From contig CAAGGF010000081.1 of assembly GCA_900769325.1 (NCBI GenBank), positions 1 through 43,755 on the forward strand: DNA of 43,755 bases, read 5' to 3'. The DNA is from Spirochaetia bacterium (lineage in GTDB: Bacteria; Spirochaetota; Spirochaetia; Treponematales; Treponemataceae). Below the pieces are notes generated by a model that was given only the letters and a program-made list of their open reading frames with translations, was not told the origin of the DNA and searched no databases. A program made the position numbers and the translations under genes. Positions 16,151 to 26,100 of this stretch are shown one piece after another; position 1 is the stretch's first letter, and each line of letters opens with the position of its first letter.

Positions 16151-17137
16151 TTAATTTTGAAAAGCGTTTTTAATTTTTTGAATCAAATTTCCTTCCTGCA
16201 AATTAAATTTTTGAAGCAGAATTTTAAAATATTCGAATGAATCTCCGAGAATTCCGTGAAATGAAATGTCTGTTTTTACCGCAGCCTGACTTAAAGATGT
16301 AATTGCTGAAAGTTTCAGTGATTTTTTTATTCCAGAGAGAAGTGCACCTTCCGTGATTGAAAAGTTTCCGATTGAAAAAAGAATTTTTCCGTTGACGCTC
16401 AAAAGTGAAGTAAAAATTATAAAAATCCAGAGCAGAAAATGTGGAAGAATTTTAAATTTTTTCCCGGAGCAAATTTGAAAAATAATGCATACAAATGTTA
16501 TTACAATTAAAATATAAAGGTTTTCAAAGAAAAAAATGCTGAGCGTGCTTAGTGAAAACAGAAAGATTGTTGCGGCATTTTTTTTTGAAATTTTTTTTTG
16601 ATTTCTTTCTGGGAGGTGCGGGATTTTTTCCGGGATTTTGAAAAAATTTGTTAAGAACGCCGTTACGATTCCTGAAATCAGGTTGAAAATCAAAATTATT
16701 CCCATGAGAGAAAAAATTTCTTTTCCAAGGTATAGAGAAGCAAGAAAAGTCTGAATTACGCCGCTTAAAACTGAACCGCAAATTGAAATTCCGTAGATGC
16801 CAAGGAGTTTTTCGCGGAAAATTTTGTTCAGTTTAAAAAGAAAAAACATAAAAATTCCGCTTAAAACTGATTGTGCAAGAGAAATTAAAAAAAATGGCGT
16901 AAAAATCGTTCCTGAAAAAATTGACGAACAGATTGATTTTAAAACTGTCAGAATGAAAAACGAGAAAAAATTCAGTGAAAATGCACTTAAAATTACGATG
17001 TTTGAAAGCCCGAATTTTAAAAAGGGAATGATTTTTGGGATAAAAAGTTCCGCGTACGAGAAAATCAGTGAAAGTGCGGTGAAATATGCAATTTTTTCGG
17101 ATTCGAGTTTTGTAATTTTATTGCGAGATTCCATCAA
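16151..17137 (-). CDS. Gx transporter family membrane protein (Hpre_diP_synt_I family)
   Basis: The 328-residue protein begins with the typical first helices of the 'heptaprenyl diphosphate synthase component I'/Gx transporter family: AYFTALSLIFSYAELFIP, LKFGLSNIVIL and FFILTVLKSICSSIFSGT. Five or six membrane spans follow in the first 175 residues. A less conserved extension with two to three further spans (about 195-255) follows, then a soluble tail; typical members are about 170-180 residues, so this one is a longer form. The family is thought to move a flavin precursor or cofactor for extracytosolic flavinylation, and commonly neighbours ApbE and NusG-domain-II proteins, as here. The start overlaps the upstream NusG-domain gene by 20 bases. 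Confidence 0.82.
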   Translation of the reverse strand: MMESRNKITKLESEKIAYFTALSLIFSYAELFIPKIIPFLKFGLSNIVILSAFSLNFFSFFILTVLKSICSSIFSGTIFTPFFLISLAQSVLSGIFMFFLFKLNKIFREKLLGIYGISICGSVLSGVIQTFLASLYLGKEIFSLMGIILIFNLISGIVTAFLTNFFKIPEKIPHLPERNQKKISKKNAATIFLFSLSTLSIFFFENLYILIVITFVCIIFQICSGKKFKILPHFLLWIFIIFTSLLSVNGKILFSIGNFSITEGALLSGIKKSLKLSAITSLSQAAVKTDISFHGILGDSFEYFKILLQKFNLQEGNLIQKIKNAFQN

Positions 17138-17465
17138 ATTCTCCGTTTTCTTCTATTGTAATGATAATTTTATTCGGAAGGCAGACGATTGGTGTGGAAA
17201 ATTTTTGATTTACGCAGTTTTTCCCTTCGCACGCGGAATCCGTGATTCTCACTTTTTTATTCTGAATTTGAAAAGTCGTGTTTCCAATCGCTCCAGAAAC
17301 CGTGTAAATTCCGTCTTTTTCAAGTGAATATTTGTAGATTTTTCCATCGGCATTTACGGTTACGCTGTTTTTATCTTTGGCAGAAAAAGAATTTTTTATG
17401 AGAAACGCTGAAAATACGAGAATCAGAACAAAAATTATTATGTCTAGCGGTTTTATTTTATTCAT
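17118..17465 (-). CDS. NusG domain II-containing membrane-anchored protein
   Basis: A 115-residue protein with one N-terminal membrane helix (about residues 8-26). A small extracytoplasmic beta domain with the conserved pattern VRITDSACEGKNCV...IVCLPNKIIITI is the NusG domain II motif found outside the transcription factor, including its pair of cysteines. Such proteins sit next to Gx transporters and ApbE in flavinylation loci and may be flavin carriers or redox partners. It overlaps the MATE gene upstream by 8 bases and the Gx transporter downstream by 20, so the three form an operon. The biochemical role is not established from sequence. Confidence 0.85.
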   Translation of the reverse strand: MNKIKPLDIIIFVLILVFSAFLIKNSFSAKDKNSVTVNADGKIYKYSLEKDGIYTVSGAIGNTTFQIQNKKVRITDSACEGKNCVNQKFSTPIVCLPNKIIITIEENGEFDGISQ

Positions 17466-18816
17466 TTGTCAAAATTATTTTATCAGTTTTTTCGATTTTT
17501 CTGAAGAATATGATGAAGAAAACTATGCAGATTAGGTCAGACAAAATTGAACCTAAAGGTGCTGCCATTCCCATCGGGAAAAGATTTTCCGAGTATAGAA
17601 TTGTCGCAATTTCAGAGAGTGGAATTCGGGCAAAAACAACTGAAGCGGCATTGTGAATGAAGCAGAGAAGCGATTTTTGGTAGGCTGCAAAATATCCGCT
17701 GAAACAGAAATGAATTCCTGCGAAAATGCAGTCGGTGACATAAGAGCGAAGATATTGTCCGCCGAAACGCTGAACTTCGCCTTCTGTTGTGAAAATTGCA
17801 ATCAGCGATTCTGGGGAAATTTGCGTCAAAAGCGACATGATGATTCCAGAAATTGAAGTGATTAAAATTCCGAGTGCGAGTGCTTTTTTTGCGCGTTTGT
17901 GAAGATTTGCACCAGCGTTTTGTGCACAGAAAGTAGAAACCGAAGAAAGCATGCTCGACGGAACCAAGAACATTATCGAGATGATTTTTTCAACGATTCC
18001 GACTGCTGCAGCCATTTCAACACCGCGTCCGTTTGCAATTTTTGTAATTATAATGAAAGAAATTTGAACAAATCCGTCCTGAAATGCAATTGGAATTCCG
18101 ACTGAAAAAATCTTTTTGAGCGTGAAAGATTTCAGGAGAAAGTCTGATTTTGAAAGATTTAAATTCAGTTTTTTTCGCTTGATGATAAAAAATCCTAGAA
18201 AAACGCTTGCACCTTGTGCGATTACGGTTCCGAGTGCGGCTCCCATTGCACTGAGTTTTAAAATTCCGATGAAAAGAAAATCGAGGATAATGTTTATTAC
18301 GCAGGCGATTGCAACAAAATACATCGGAGTTTTTGAATCTCCAAGTCCGCGCAGCATTGCACTTAAAAGGTTGTAGAGCGTGATGAACGGAATTCCGAGG
18401 AAACAGATTAGAAGATAAATTTTTGCTTCTTCGCGAGAGTCTTCTGGAACTGAAAGTGCGTCTAAAAGCGTTGTGTTCAATAGAAGCATAATTGCACATA
18501 GAACAAGCGAAAAAATGATGAAAAATGTCGTGGAATTTCCGATGTTTTTTCTGATTTTTTGAGAATCGTTTGCACCGATTCCGTGGCTTATCATTACGGT
18601 TGTTCCCATTAAAAGCGAAGTGATTACAACAGTAACAAGATGCATTACCTGACTTCCGACCGAAACCGCCGTGATTACGATGGAATTGCAATACCGTCCG
18701 ATGATGTACAAATCGACAAGTCCGTATAAAATTTGAAGAAAATTTGAAAACAGAAACGGTACTGAAAATCTTATGAGCGAGCGGGAAATACTTCCTTCTG
18801 TTAGTTTTTGTGGCAT
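17458..18816 (-). CDS. MATE family efflux transporter
   Basis: The 452-residue protein has 12 predicted membrane spans and the MATE start pattern (GSISRSLIRFSVPFLFSNFLQ, LVDLYIIGRY), with the corresponding half repeat (ILSVGIPIAFQDGFVQISF) after about residue 235. MATE proteins export cationic drugs or metabolites using Na+ or H+ gradients in the inner membrane. It is first in a minus-strand operon with the NusG-domain-II and Gx-transporter genes. The gene has no strong ribosome site before the ATG. A link to flavin export is possible from context, but substrates of this family cannot be predicted from sequence. Confidence 0.92.
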   Translation of the reverse strand: MPQKLTEGSISRSLIRFSVPFLFSNFLQILYGLVDLYIIGRYCNSIVITAVSVGSQVMHLVTVVITSLLMGTTVMISHGIGANDSQKIRKNIGNSTTFFIIFSLVLCAIMLLLNTTLLDALSVPEDSREEAKIYLLICFLGIPFITLYNLLSAMLRGLGDSKTPMYFVAIACVINIILDFLFIGILKLSAMGAALGTVIAQGASVFLGFFIIKRKKLNLNLSKSDFLLKSFTLKKIFSVGIPIAFQDGFVQISFIIITKIANGRGVEMAAAVGIVEKIISIMFLVPSSMLSSVSTFCAQNAGANLHKRAKKALALGILITSISGIIMSLLTQISPESLIAIFTTEGEVQRFGGQYLRSYVTDCIFAGIHFCFSGYFAAYQKSLLCFIHNAASVVFARIPLSEIATILYSENLFPMGMAAPLGSILSDLICIVFFIIFFRKIEKTDKIILTNE

Positions 18817-18838
18817 ATAAATTTTTGCAAAAGATGGG

Positions 18839-18880
18839 GCTGTCTTAAACAGTTCAGCATGACAACCTTATTAGACAGCT
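18839..18880. repeat. Imperfect inverted repeat with short dispersed-repeat fragment
   Basis: GCTGTCT at 18839-18845 is inverted at 18874-18880 (AGACAGC). Inside the loop, GTTCAGCATGAC at 18852-18863 is the reverse complement of the core start of the dispersed repeat found at 29266 and 38729. The region lies between divergent genes (MATE and feoAB), so it may be a repeat remnant and not a terminator. Confidence 0.35.
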
Positions 18881-19001
18881 TTCAGAATGCATTCCTTTTT
18901 TAACTTGAGATTTTTGTTCAGCATTAAGTATATAAAAAATGGAAAAAAGAAAAAAGGTTTTTTAATCGCAGGGAACGCAAAAAAAATTCAAAAAATTTTC
19001 T

Positions 19002-19030
19002 TTGATATAAATCTTATAAATCATTATTAT
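19002..19030 (+). promoter_or_regulatory. Candidate promoter of feoAB
   Basis: TTGATA at 19002-19007 and TATTAT at 19025-19030 are 17 bases apart and suit a sigma-70 promoter upstream of the iron-transport gene. The surrounding AT-rich repeats (ATAAATCTTATAAATCATTA) could host a Fur- or DtxR-type operator, but no clean palindrome is seen. Confidence 0.35.
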
Positions 19031-19047
19031 TATAGATGAGGCATATT

Positions 19048-21384
19048 ATGACATTAAAAGATTTAAAAGTCGGGGAAAGTGCAGTCATTACTTCTGTTGG
19101 TGGTGAAGGTTCTTTGCGACAGCATTTTCTTGATATGGGAGTGATTCCCGGGGCTGAAGTTACGGTAACAAAATTTGCACCGATGGGAGATCCGATGGAA
19201 CTTCAGATTCACGGATATGAATTGACGCTCAGGCTTTTGGACGCTTCAGAAATTCAAATAGAAAAAATCGTTGAGCGCAAAAACAAACACGAACGCATTC
19301 AGGAAATTATTCAGACTGAACATCCTGGTCTTGGCGAAGACGGAAAATATCATTCAAAAACTCATGAAAATCCTCTTCCAAAGGGAACGACATTGACTTT
19401 TGCACTTGTCGGAAATCAAAATTGCGGAAAAACAACTCTTTTTAATCAGCTTACCGGCTCAAATCAGCATGTTGGAAATTTTCCGGGTGTTACGGTCGAT
19501 AAAAAAGACGGAATGATAAAAGGCCGTGAAAATACGCTTGTAACTGATTTGCCTGGAATTTATTCTATGTCGCCGTATTCCAATGAAGAAATCGTTTCAA
19601 GAAATTTTGTTTTAAATGAAAAACCAAAGGCGATTATAAATATTGTTGATGCCACAAACATTGAACGGAATCTTTACCTTACAATGCAGCTTCTTGAGAT
19701 GAATATTCCGATGGTAATTGCACTCAATATGATGGATGAACTTACTGCAAACCACGGAGAAATCGACATAAACGGAATGGAATCTCTTTTAGGTGTGCCG
19801 GTTGTTCCGATTTCTGCCATAAAAAATCAGGGAATTCAGGAACTTGTAAATCACGCCGTTCACATTGCACAATATCAGGAAAAACCTGTTCCGCAGGATT
19901 ATTGTTCAAAAAGCGATCATGACGGTTCGGTGCACAAGGCGATTCACACTGTAGAAACGATTATCGAAAATCACGCTGAACAAAAATCGCTTCCTGTAAG
20001 ATTTTGTGCTACAAAAATTATCGAAGGCGACACACTGATTTTAGAACAGCTTTCTCTTGATTCAAACGAAAAAGAAATGATTGAACATGTAGTTCTTCAG
20101 ATGGAAAACGAAAGCAAAATGGACAGAAGCGCTGCAATGGCTGATATGCGTTTTGATTTTATTGAGCGCGTCTGTGAAAAAACTGTGAAAAAACCTGTTG
20201 AAAGCATCGGGCATCGCCGTTCAGAGAAAATCGACAGAATTTTGACTGGAAAATGGACTGCAATTCCGTGTTTTATTCTGATAATGGCACTTGTCTTCTA
20301 TTTAACATTCAATGTAATCGGTTCGTTTTTTCAGGATTTAATACAGTCTGGTCTTGATGTTCTTTCGGGTGCGGTTGAAAAATTAATGGTTTCATCGGGG
20401 GTAAATATTGCAATTCAGAAACTTGTCACAGACGGAATTTTCGGCGGAGTAGGAGGAGTTTTAAGTTTCCTTCCGATTATCGTAACGCTTTTCTTTTTTC
20501 TTTCGATTCTTGAGGATAGCGGTTATATTGCACGCGTTGCTTTTTTCATGGACAAACTTCTTCGGAAAATCGGGCTTTCTGGGAAAAGTATTGTTTCGCT
20601 TTTAATCGGTTTTGGTTGCACTGTTCCAGCGGTAATGTCAACACGAACTCTTCCAAGCAGGCGGGACAGGCGTATGACAATTCTTCTGACACCGTTTATG
20701 AGCTGCACTGCGAAACTCCCAATTTATGCATTTTTTGTAAACGCTTTTTTCCCAAAGCATGGCGCTCTCATCATGACAGGTTTATATTTTCTTGGAATTT
20801 TAGTCGGAATTATCGTTGCACTCGTGTATAAATCTACGATTTTTAAAGGAACCGCTGTGCCTTTTGTTATGGAACTTCCAAATTACAGGCTTCCAGGAAT
20901 AAAAAATGTTGCTCAACTTTTGTGGGAAAAGGCAAAAGATTTTGTGACAAGAGCATTTACGGTGATTTTTGTTGCTACAATCGTTGTCTGGTTTTTCCAG
21001 AGTTTTGATTTTAAACTGAATTATGTTGAAGATTCTTCAAAAAGTATTATGGCGATGATTGCAGGATTTGTTTCTCCGCTTTTTAAACCTATAGGCCTTG
21101 ACGACTGGCGGATTATCACATCGTTAATCAGCGGAATTATGGCAAAGGAAACTGTCGTTTCGTCAATGCAGGTTTTGTTTTCATCTTCAATCGTTGAGTC
21201 TGTTTCTGCGGTAACGGCAGCATCAATGCTTGTTTTTTCGCTTTTATATACGCCTTGCGTTGCTGCCATTGCTTCGATTAAACGGGAATTAGGAACAAAA
21301 TGGGCATTGTGCGTTGCTTTGTGGCAGTGCGTTCTTGCATGGATTTTTGCACTTTTAACAAGGCTGATTTTTAATTTGTTTTAA
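19048..21384 (+). CDS. feoB: Fused ferrous iron transport protein FeoA-FeoB
   Basis: Residues 1-73 are a FeoA SH3-like domain (TLKDLKVGESAVITSVGG, HFLDMGVIPGAEV). After a linker, the FeoB G-protein domain follows: G1 GNQNCGKTT near 121-129, G2 GVTVDKKDG, G3 DLPGIYS near 167, and G4 NMMD near 227. From about 405 the membrane part has two gate repeats, including GFGCTVPAVMSTR. The protein takes up Fe2+ across the inner membrane. Fusion of FeoA to FeoB is known in some anaerobes. The ATG at 19048 is preferred because GATGAGG sits six bases before it; the ATG at 19036 is part of that site. No separate FeoC is visible. Confidence 0.95.
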   Translation: MTLKDLKVGESAVITSVGGEGSLRQHFLDMGVIPGAEVTVTKFAPMGDPMELQIHGYELTLRLLDASEIQIEKIVERKNKHERIQEIIQTEHPGLGEDGKYHSKTHENPLPKGTTLTFALVGNQNCGKTTLFNQLTGSNQHVGNFPGVTVDKKDGMIKGRENTLVTDLPGIYSMSPYSNEEIVSRNFVLNEKPKAIINIVDATNIERNLYLTMQLLEMNIPMVIALNMMDELTANHGEIDINGMESLLGVPVVPISAIKNQGIQELVNHAVHIAQYQEKPVPQDYCSKSDHDGSVHKAIHTVETIIENHAEQKSLPVRFCATKIIEGDTLILEQLSLDSNEKEMIEHVVLQMENESKMDRSAAMADMRFDFIERVCEKTVKKPVESIGHRRSEKIDRILTGKWTAIPCFILIMALVFYLTFNVIGSFFQDLIQSGLDVLSGAVEKLMVSSGVNIAIQKLVTDGIFGGVGGVLSFLPIIVTLFFFLSILEDSGYIARVAFFMDKLLRKIGLSGKSIVSLLIGFGCTVPAVMSTRTLPSRRDRRMTILLTPFMSCTAKLPIYAFFVNAFFPKHGALIMTGLYFLGILVGIIVALVYKSTIFKGTAVPFVMELPNYRLPGIKNVAQLLWEKAKDFVTRAFTVIFVATIVVWFFQSFDFKLNYVEDSSKSIMAMIAGFVSPLFKPIGLDDWRIITSLISGIMAKETVVSSMQVLFSSSIVESVSAVTAASMLVFSLLYTPCVAAIASIKRELGTKWALCVALWQCVLAWIFALLTRLIFNLF

Positions 21385-21770
21385 GAATCTGAATCGTCTG
21401 CATCGTCATCGAAAAACATTCCAAGAAGTTCTTCGAGTTTGGCATAGTTGTTCATGTCGGTTTCAAAAGTTTTTGTTCCGTCCGGGGAAATTACGAAATT
21501 TGATGTAAAATCTTCAAGACATTCAAAAACGAAACCGATTGTTTCTTCGTCCTGTTCGGCAAGGTCGTCGATTGAATGAACGGTTGAAAGAATTTTTTCT
21601 AAATCTTTAATGCATTCTTCGTAATCTTGTGAAATTTCTTTGTATTCTTCGAGAGGATTTTTTTTGGAAACTTCAAGACATTCGGTGTATTCGTCTTTTA
21701 TTTTTGCGAGAACTGAAATTAAAAATTTATCAGGATTTTCTATCATTTTCAGAATCAATTTTATCAGCAT
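21381..21770 (-). CDS. Small acidic protein of unknown function
   Basis: The 129-residue protein is acidic and mostly helical, ending in an Asp-rich tail (FFDDDADDSDS). No domain is recognised and no signal peptide or membrane span is seen. The frame opens with MLIKLILKMIENPDKF; the second Met (base 21746) is an alternative start giving 121 residues. It is convergent with feoAB, overlapping its stop by four bases, and divergent from sbcD. Similar acidic proteins of spirochaetes are often annotated only as hypothetical. Confidence 0.6.
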   Translation of the reverse strand: MLIKLILKMIENPDKFLISVLAKIKDEYTECLEVSKKNPLEEYKEISQDYEECIKDLEKILSTVHSIDDLAEQDEETIGFVFECLEDFTSNFVISPDGTKTFETDMNNYAKLEELLGMFFDDDADDSDS

Positions 21771-21812
21771 TCTATTTAAAAGTCGAGATGTATTTTATTG
21801 AAGAAAAATTTT

Positions 21813-21821
21813 TGTTATAAT
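21813..21821 (+). promoter_or_regulatory. Extended -10 promoter before sbcD
   Basis: TGTTATAAT at 21813-21821 is a perfect extended -10 element, 20 bases before the sbcD start and after an AT-rich stretch with only a weak -35 (TTTTAT at 21793). AGGATTTAGGGA just before the ATG supplies the ribosome site. Confidence 0.5.
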
Positions 21822-21841
21822 AAAAAAAGGATTTAGGGAAA

Positions 21842-23122
21842 ATGAAATTAATTCACACGGCAGACTGGCATCTTGGAAATCAGATGCACGACATTAATCG
21901 CACGGAAGAATACAGGCATTTTTTTAAATGGCTGAAAGAAAAAATTATTAAAGAAAGGGCAGAAGTTCTTGTGATTTCGGGGGATGTTTTTGATGTTGCA
22001 AATCCTTCGGTTGAGGCACGCAAACTTTATTTTGATTTTCTTTCGGTTCTTGATGAAACAGAATGTTCAAATATTGTAATAATCGGCGGAAATCACGATT
22101 CAGGGAATCTTTTGGATGCACCAAAACAAATTTTAAAAAAGCTGAACATTCATGTTGTTGGAAGTGCCTGCAATATTCAGATTGAAGATATGGTTTTTGA
22201 ATTAAAAGATAAAAATCAGAATGTCATCGGAATTTGTGCAGCAGTTCCGTTTGCCCGTGAAGTTGAATTAAGGTCATTTTTAAGCGATGATGACTGTGAT
22301 TGCGATTTAAGTGATAGAGGTTATAGTATATTGTATAAAAAAGTATACGAATATGCTGAAAAACTTCGTTCTTCTCGGAAAATTCCTTTGATTGCGACAG
22401 GACATCTTCACGCTTCCGGTCTTGAGGGACTGCGTTCTAGCGAAAATGAATGTAAAATTGATGACGGCGTAAAAAATCTTGATGTAATCGGAAACCTTGG
22501 AAAAGTTCATTCAAATGTTTTCCCCAAAGAATTTGATTATGTTGCACTCGGGCACATTCATTATCAGACGATGGTTTCAAAAAACAACAGAATCCGCTAT
22601 TCAGGTTCCCCGGTTGTAATGGGTTTTGACGAGTGCAGAATTAAAAAAGGCGTTCTTTCAGTTGAAATTGCAGATGAAGTTAAGGTAAAATTCCTTCATT
22701 TTGATGATCCGCTTTATGTTTACGAACGCCTTCAGGGAACAATCGACGAAATTATCGAGCGGCTTTCGGAATATTCTTCTATAAATGTTGAAAAAGAAAA
22801 TTTTCTCGAACTTTGCTACAAACCTGAAGTGAACCGCGACATAGATTTCGAAATTGAAGAAATCGTAAAAAATCTTCCTGAAAAAATTCACATCGTGAGC
22901 AAAAAAATTCTTTCAGAATCAATGCAGAATTTAAATCTTCAGGGGTTTTCAGAAATTCAGACTGGCGATATTTCGGATTTTGACGAAGAAAGCATTTTTA
23001 AAAGCCTGATTCTTGCAAAACTTCCGGGTGTAGAAAACCCAGACGAAATTGAAACTGCGTTTGACACATACCTTCCGCTTTTTAAAGAAATTTCTGGAGA
23101 AGTTGAAAATGAGAATAATTAA
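21842..23122 (+). CDS. sbcD: Exonuclease SbcCD subunit D (Mre11-like nuclease)
   Basis: The 426-residue protein has the calcineurin-like metallophosphoesterase motifs in order: DWHLG (near 8-12), SGDVFD (near 46-51), GNHDS (near 83-87), GHLHASG (near 187-193) and GHIH (near 237-240). These bind two metal ions for cleavage of DNA ends and hairpins. A C-terminal part of about 170 residues would form the capping and SbcC-binding region. SbcD works with the SMC-like ATPase SbcC, encoded by the next gene, whose ATG lies 14 bases before this stop. The complex processes DNA double-strand breaks and inverted-repeat hairpins in the cytoplasm. Confidence 0.96.
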   Translation: MKLIHTADWHLGNQMHDINRTEEYRHFFKWLKEKIIKERAEVLVISGDVFDVANPSVEARKLYFDFLSVLDETECSNIVIIGGNHDSGNLLDAPKQILKKLNIHVVGSACNIQIEDMVFELKDKNQNVIGICAAVPFAREVELRSFLSDDDCDCDLSDRGYSILYKKVYEYAEKLRSSRKIPLIATGHLHASGLEGLRSSENECKIDDGVKNLDVIGNLGKVHSNVFPKEFDYVALGHIHYQTMVSKNNRIRYSGSPVVMGFDECRIKKGVLSVEIADEVKVKFLHFDDPLYVYERLQGTIDEIIERLSEYSSINVEKENFLELCYKPEVNRDIDFEIEEIVKNLPEKIHIVSKKILSESMQNLNLQGFSEIQTGDISDFDEESIFKSLILAKLPGVENPDEIETAFDTYLPLFKEISGEVENENN

Positions 23123-26100
23123 AATTCAGTTTGAAAATATAAATTCCCTCAAAGGAAAATGGAAAATTGATTTTACAGACCCGTCGTACAAACAGAATCA
23201 CGATATTTTTGTAATTTGCGGTGAAACTGGTTCCGGGAAAACTTCGATTCTTGATGCGATAACGCTTGCACTTTACGGAAGAACGCCTCGACAGGAAAAA
23301 ATTTCTTCTGAAAACGAAATTATGACGCGGGGAACCAAAATTTGTTCTGCAAGCGTAACTTATATTTGCGAAAAAGGAGAGTTTACTTCAGAATTCAGGC
23401 AGGAGCGGAAAAAAGACGGAAAACTTTCCGAGGCGAATTGTTCAATCGTTCGAAGCGACGGAGAAATAATTCTTTCAAAGGGAAGAGTAACGCCGTTTGC
23501 AAAAAAAACTGAAGAATTAATCGAATTAAAATATGAACAGTTTTGCCGCTCGATAATGCTTGCTCAGGGGGAATTCAATGCGTTTTTAAAAAGCGATTCC
23601 CGTGAACGCGCGGAAATTCTTGCAAAATTGAACGGTGCTGAAAAATATAAAAAAATAGGTGAAAAAATCTGCGAGCGTTTTTCTTCGGAAAGTGCAAAAC
23701 TTGAAAATTTGACGGAACGAAAAAAAGAAGCGGAAAGCCTTATAATTTCTGATGAAGAAAAATCTGATTTACAGAATTCCCTTGTTCAGTATAAAAATGA
23801 CTTGAAAAATGCGGCTGAAAAAATTAATAAAATCGATGAAAAGCTGAAATTCCGTGAAAAATATGAGAATTTGTCAGAGGTTTACATTAATTCTGTAAAC
23901 CAAAAGAAAGAAATTGATGTACGCTGTAAGGAATTCGCAGAAAATTCTCTGAAACTGCAAAAAGCGGAGGCGGCAAAAGAAGTTTTCCCGGTTTATAAAC
24001 TTTTAAAATCTGAACGGAATTTAAATCAGAATATTTTGAACGATATAGAAATTCTTTCAGAGAAAATTCAAAAGACTGAAAAAACGCTTTCTTCTATGGA
24101 CGGAACAATCGCCGAATTTCAGAAAATTCTTTCGCAAAATGAAGAAATCCAAAAGAAAAATACGCCGCTTTGGGATAAAGTCCTTGTTCTTGACGGAAAA
24201 ATTGCAAATCTTTCAAAAAATCTTATTGATGCAAAAGAGCGCATGGAAATTTCTCAAGAAAAACTTGATTCTCAAAAATCTGCACTTGAAAATTTTACTT
24301 TGAAACTTAAAAATGAACAAAAAATCAGCGGTGAACTCAAGGAATTTTTTGAAAAAAATCAGAACGACGAAAAAATTCAGGAAAAACTTTCGGAATTAAA
24401 AAGTCTTAAAACTCAGATTGAAACTTATTCCGAAAAAATTCTTTCAAACGAAAAAGAAATTAATTCTGTGAATCAAAAACTTTCGATTCTCAATTCCAGA
24501 AAAGAGGAGTTTTCCAAAGAACTTGAAGAAATTAATAAAAACCTAACTAGTTTCATTTCTGAGGAATTTTATTACATCACGGAAGAACTCAAGAAAAATT
24601 TGAAACCGCAAAAACCTTGCCCGGTCTGCGGCTCGAAAATTCATCCGTTTGTAGAAGAACAGGATTTGTTTTCGCAAGTCAGCGATAATCATGAAAAAAC
24701 TGTAAAAATTGCAGAAACCGCAGAAAATTTTTCGCAAAAGAGGCGTCAAACCGAAAGTGCAATTCGGAATGTTGAAACAGAAATTTCTGCGGCAAATGAA
24801 AAGCTTAAAAATCTGAAAAAATCAACCGATGAACTTTCTGCGGAAAAGGCGGTTTTTCTTGAAAAATTTAAAGCTGATGCAAGTCTTTTTGGAAAAACCG
24901 CCGCTGAAGAAAATCTTTTTCAAATTCTTTCTTCGCTGGAAAATCGAGGAACAATTTTTTTGGAAAACAAAAAGAAGCGTGATGAAAACGAAAAAAATAT
25001 TCTGCTTTATTCCGGGCAGATTTCAAACATTCAGAAAAATTTTGACGAATGTAAAACCGAATTTGAAAAAAATCACTGCGAATTTTTGCGAATCGATGAG
25101 GAGGTGAAAAATTCTGAAAGCGAGCGAAAAAATCTCTTCGGTGATAAAAATGTCAGCACGGAACGCGAAAATCTTTCTACATTAATAGAAGAAAATAAAC
25201 AAAATTTTGAAAAAGCGAATAAAAATTTTCAGGATTTAAAAAACGAATATTCCAGTTTGAAGTCGGCTTTTGACCAGAAGAAAAAAGATTTGGCGGAAAA
25301 CGAAAAAAGGCTTTCAGGTTGCGAGGCGGATTTTGATTCTGCACTTGAAAAATTTTCTTTTAAAAATGAAGCAGAATTTGAGAATTCAATTTTGACGGAA
25401 GAAGAATTTCAAAATTTTTCACAGCTCAAAAAATCGCTTGAAACTCAGAAAATTAAAGCCGAAAGCGTTCTTGAAAAAGCAAAAACCGAATTTGAAGATT
25501 TTAAGAAAGAATTTAGTGTTTCAGAATCGAAAGAAATTCTTCTTGAACAGAAAGAATTTGAAGAAAACCGCCGCGAAAGTCTGAACGAAAAAATGATTGA
25601 AATTAACGCACGCCTTAAAGCCGATGAAAAAAATCACGAAAATTTTGCAGAGATTTCAAAAGATTACGAAAAGCAGGCAGAAATTTTCACAAAATGGAAA
25701 AAAATGAAGGAAATGGTCGGAAAAAAAGACGGTTCAGATTTTCTGTCGTTTGTGGAAGGCCTTGTTTTCAAAAAACTTCTGGATATTGCAAATATTTATC
25801 TTGAAGGAATTACAAACCGATTTAAACTCGTTCAGACAAAAATTGGTTCGCTTGATTTTGATGTAAAAGACATTAATTTTTCTGAACCGCGTGCGATTTC
25901 CAATTTGAGTGGCGGCGAAAGATTTATAATCAGCCTTTCTCTCGCACTTGGAATTTCAAAATTTGCAAGTCGGAAAGTAAAAGTTGACTGCCTTTTCCTC
26001 GATGAAGGTTTTGGAACTTTGAGCGGCTCTTATCTTACGGAATCCGTGAATGCATTAAAACGCCTTTCAAAAGAAAACAAAATGCTTGGAATCATAACTC

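Noticed and set aside
16797..17327. 176-codon plus-strand frame opposite the Gx transporter and NusG-domain genes
   Set aside because: Both minus-strand genes have recognisable family motifs; the plus frame has Lys/Phe/Arg-biased noise composition.
18017..18691. 224-codon minus-strand frame within the MATE gene
   Set aside because: It is rich in Arg, His, Asn and Cys as expected for a shifted frame, while the MATE frame is clear.
19002..19047. Fur box before feoAB
   Set aside because: AT-rich repeats are present, but no 19-base Fur-like palindrome could be aligned convincingly, so only a promoter candidate is listed.
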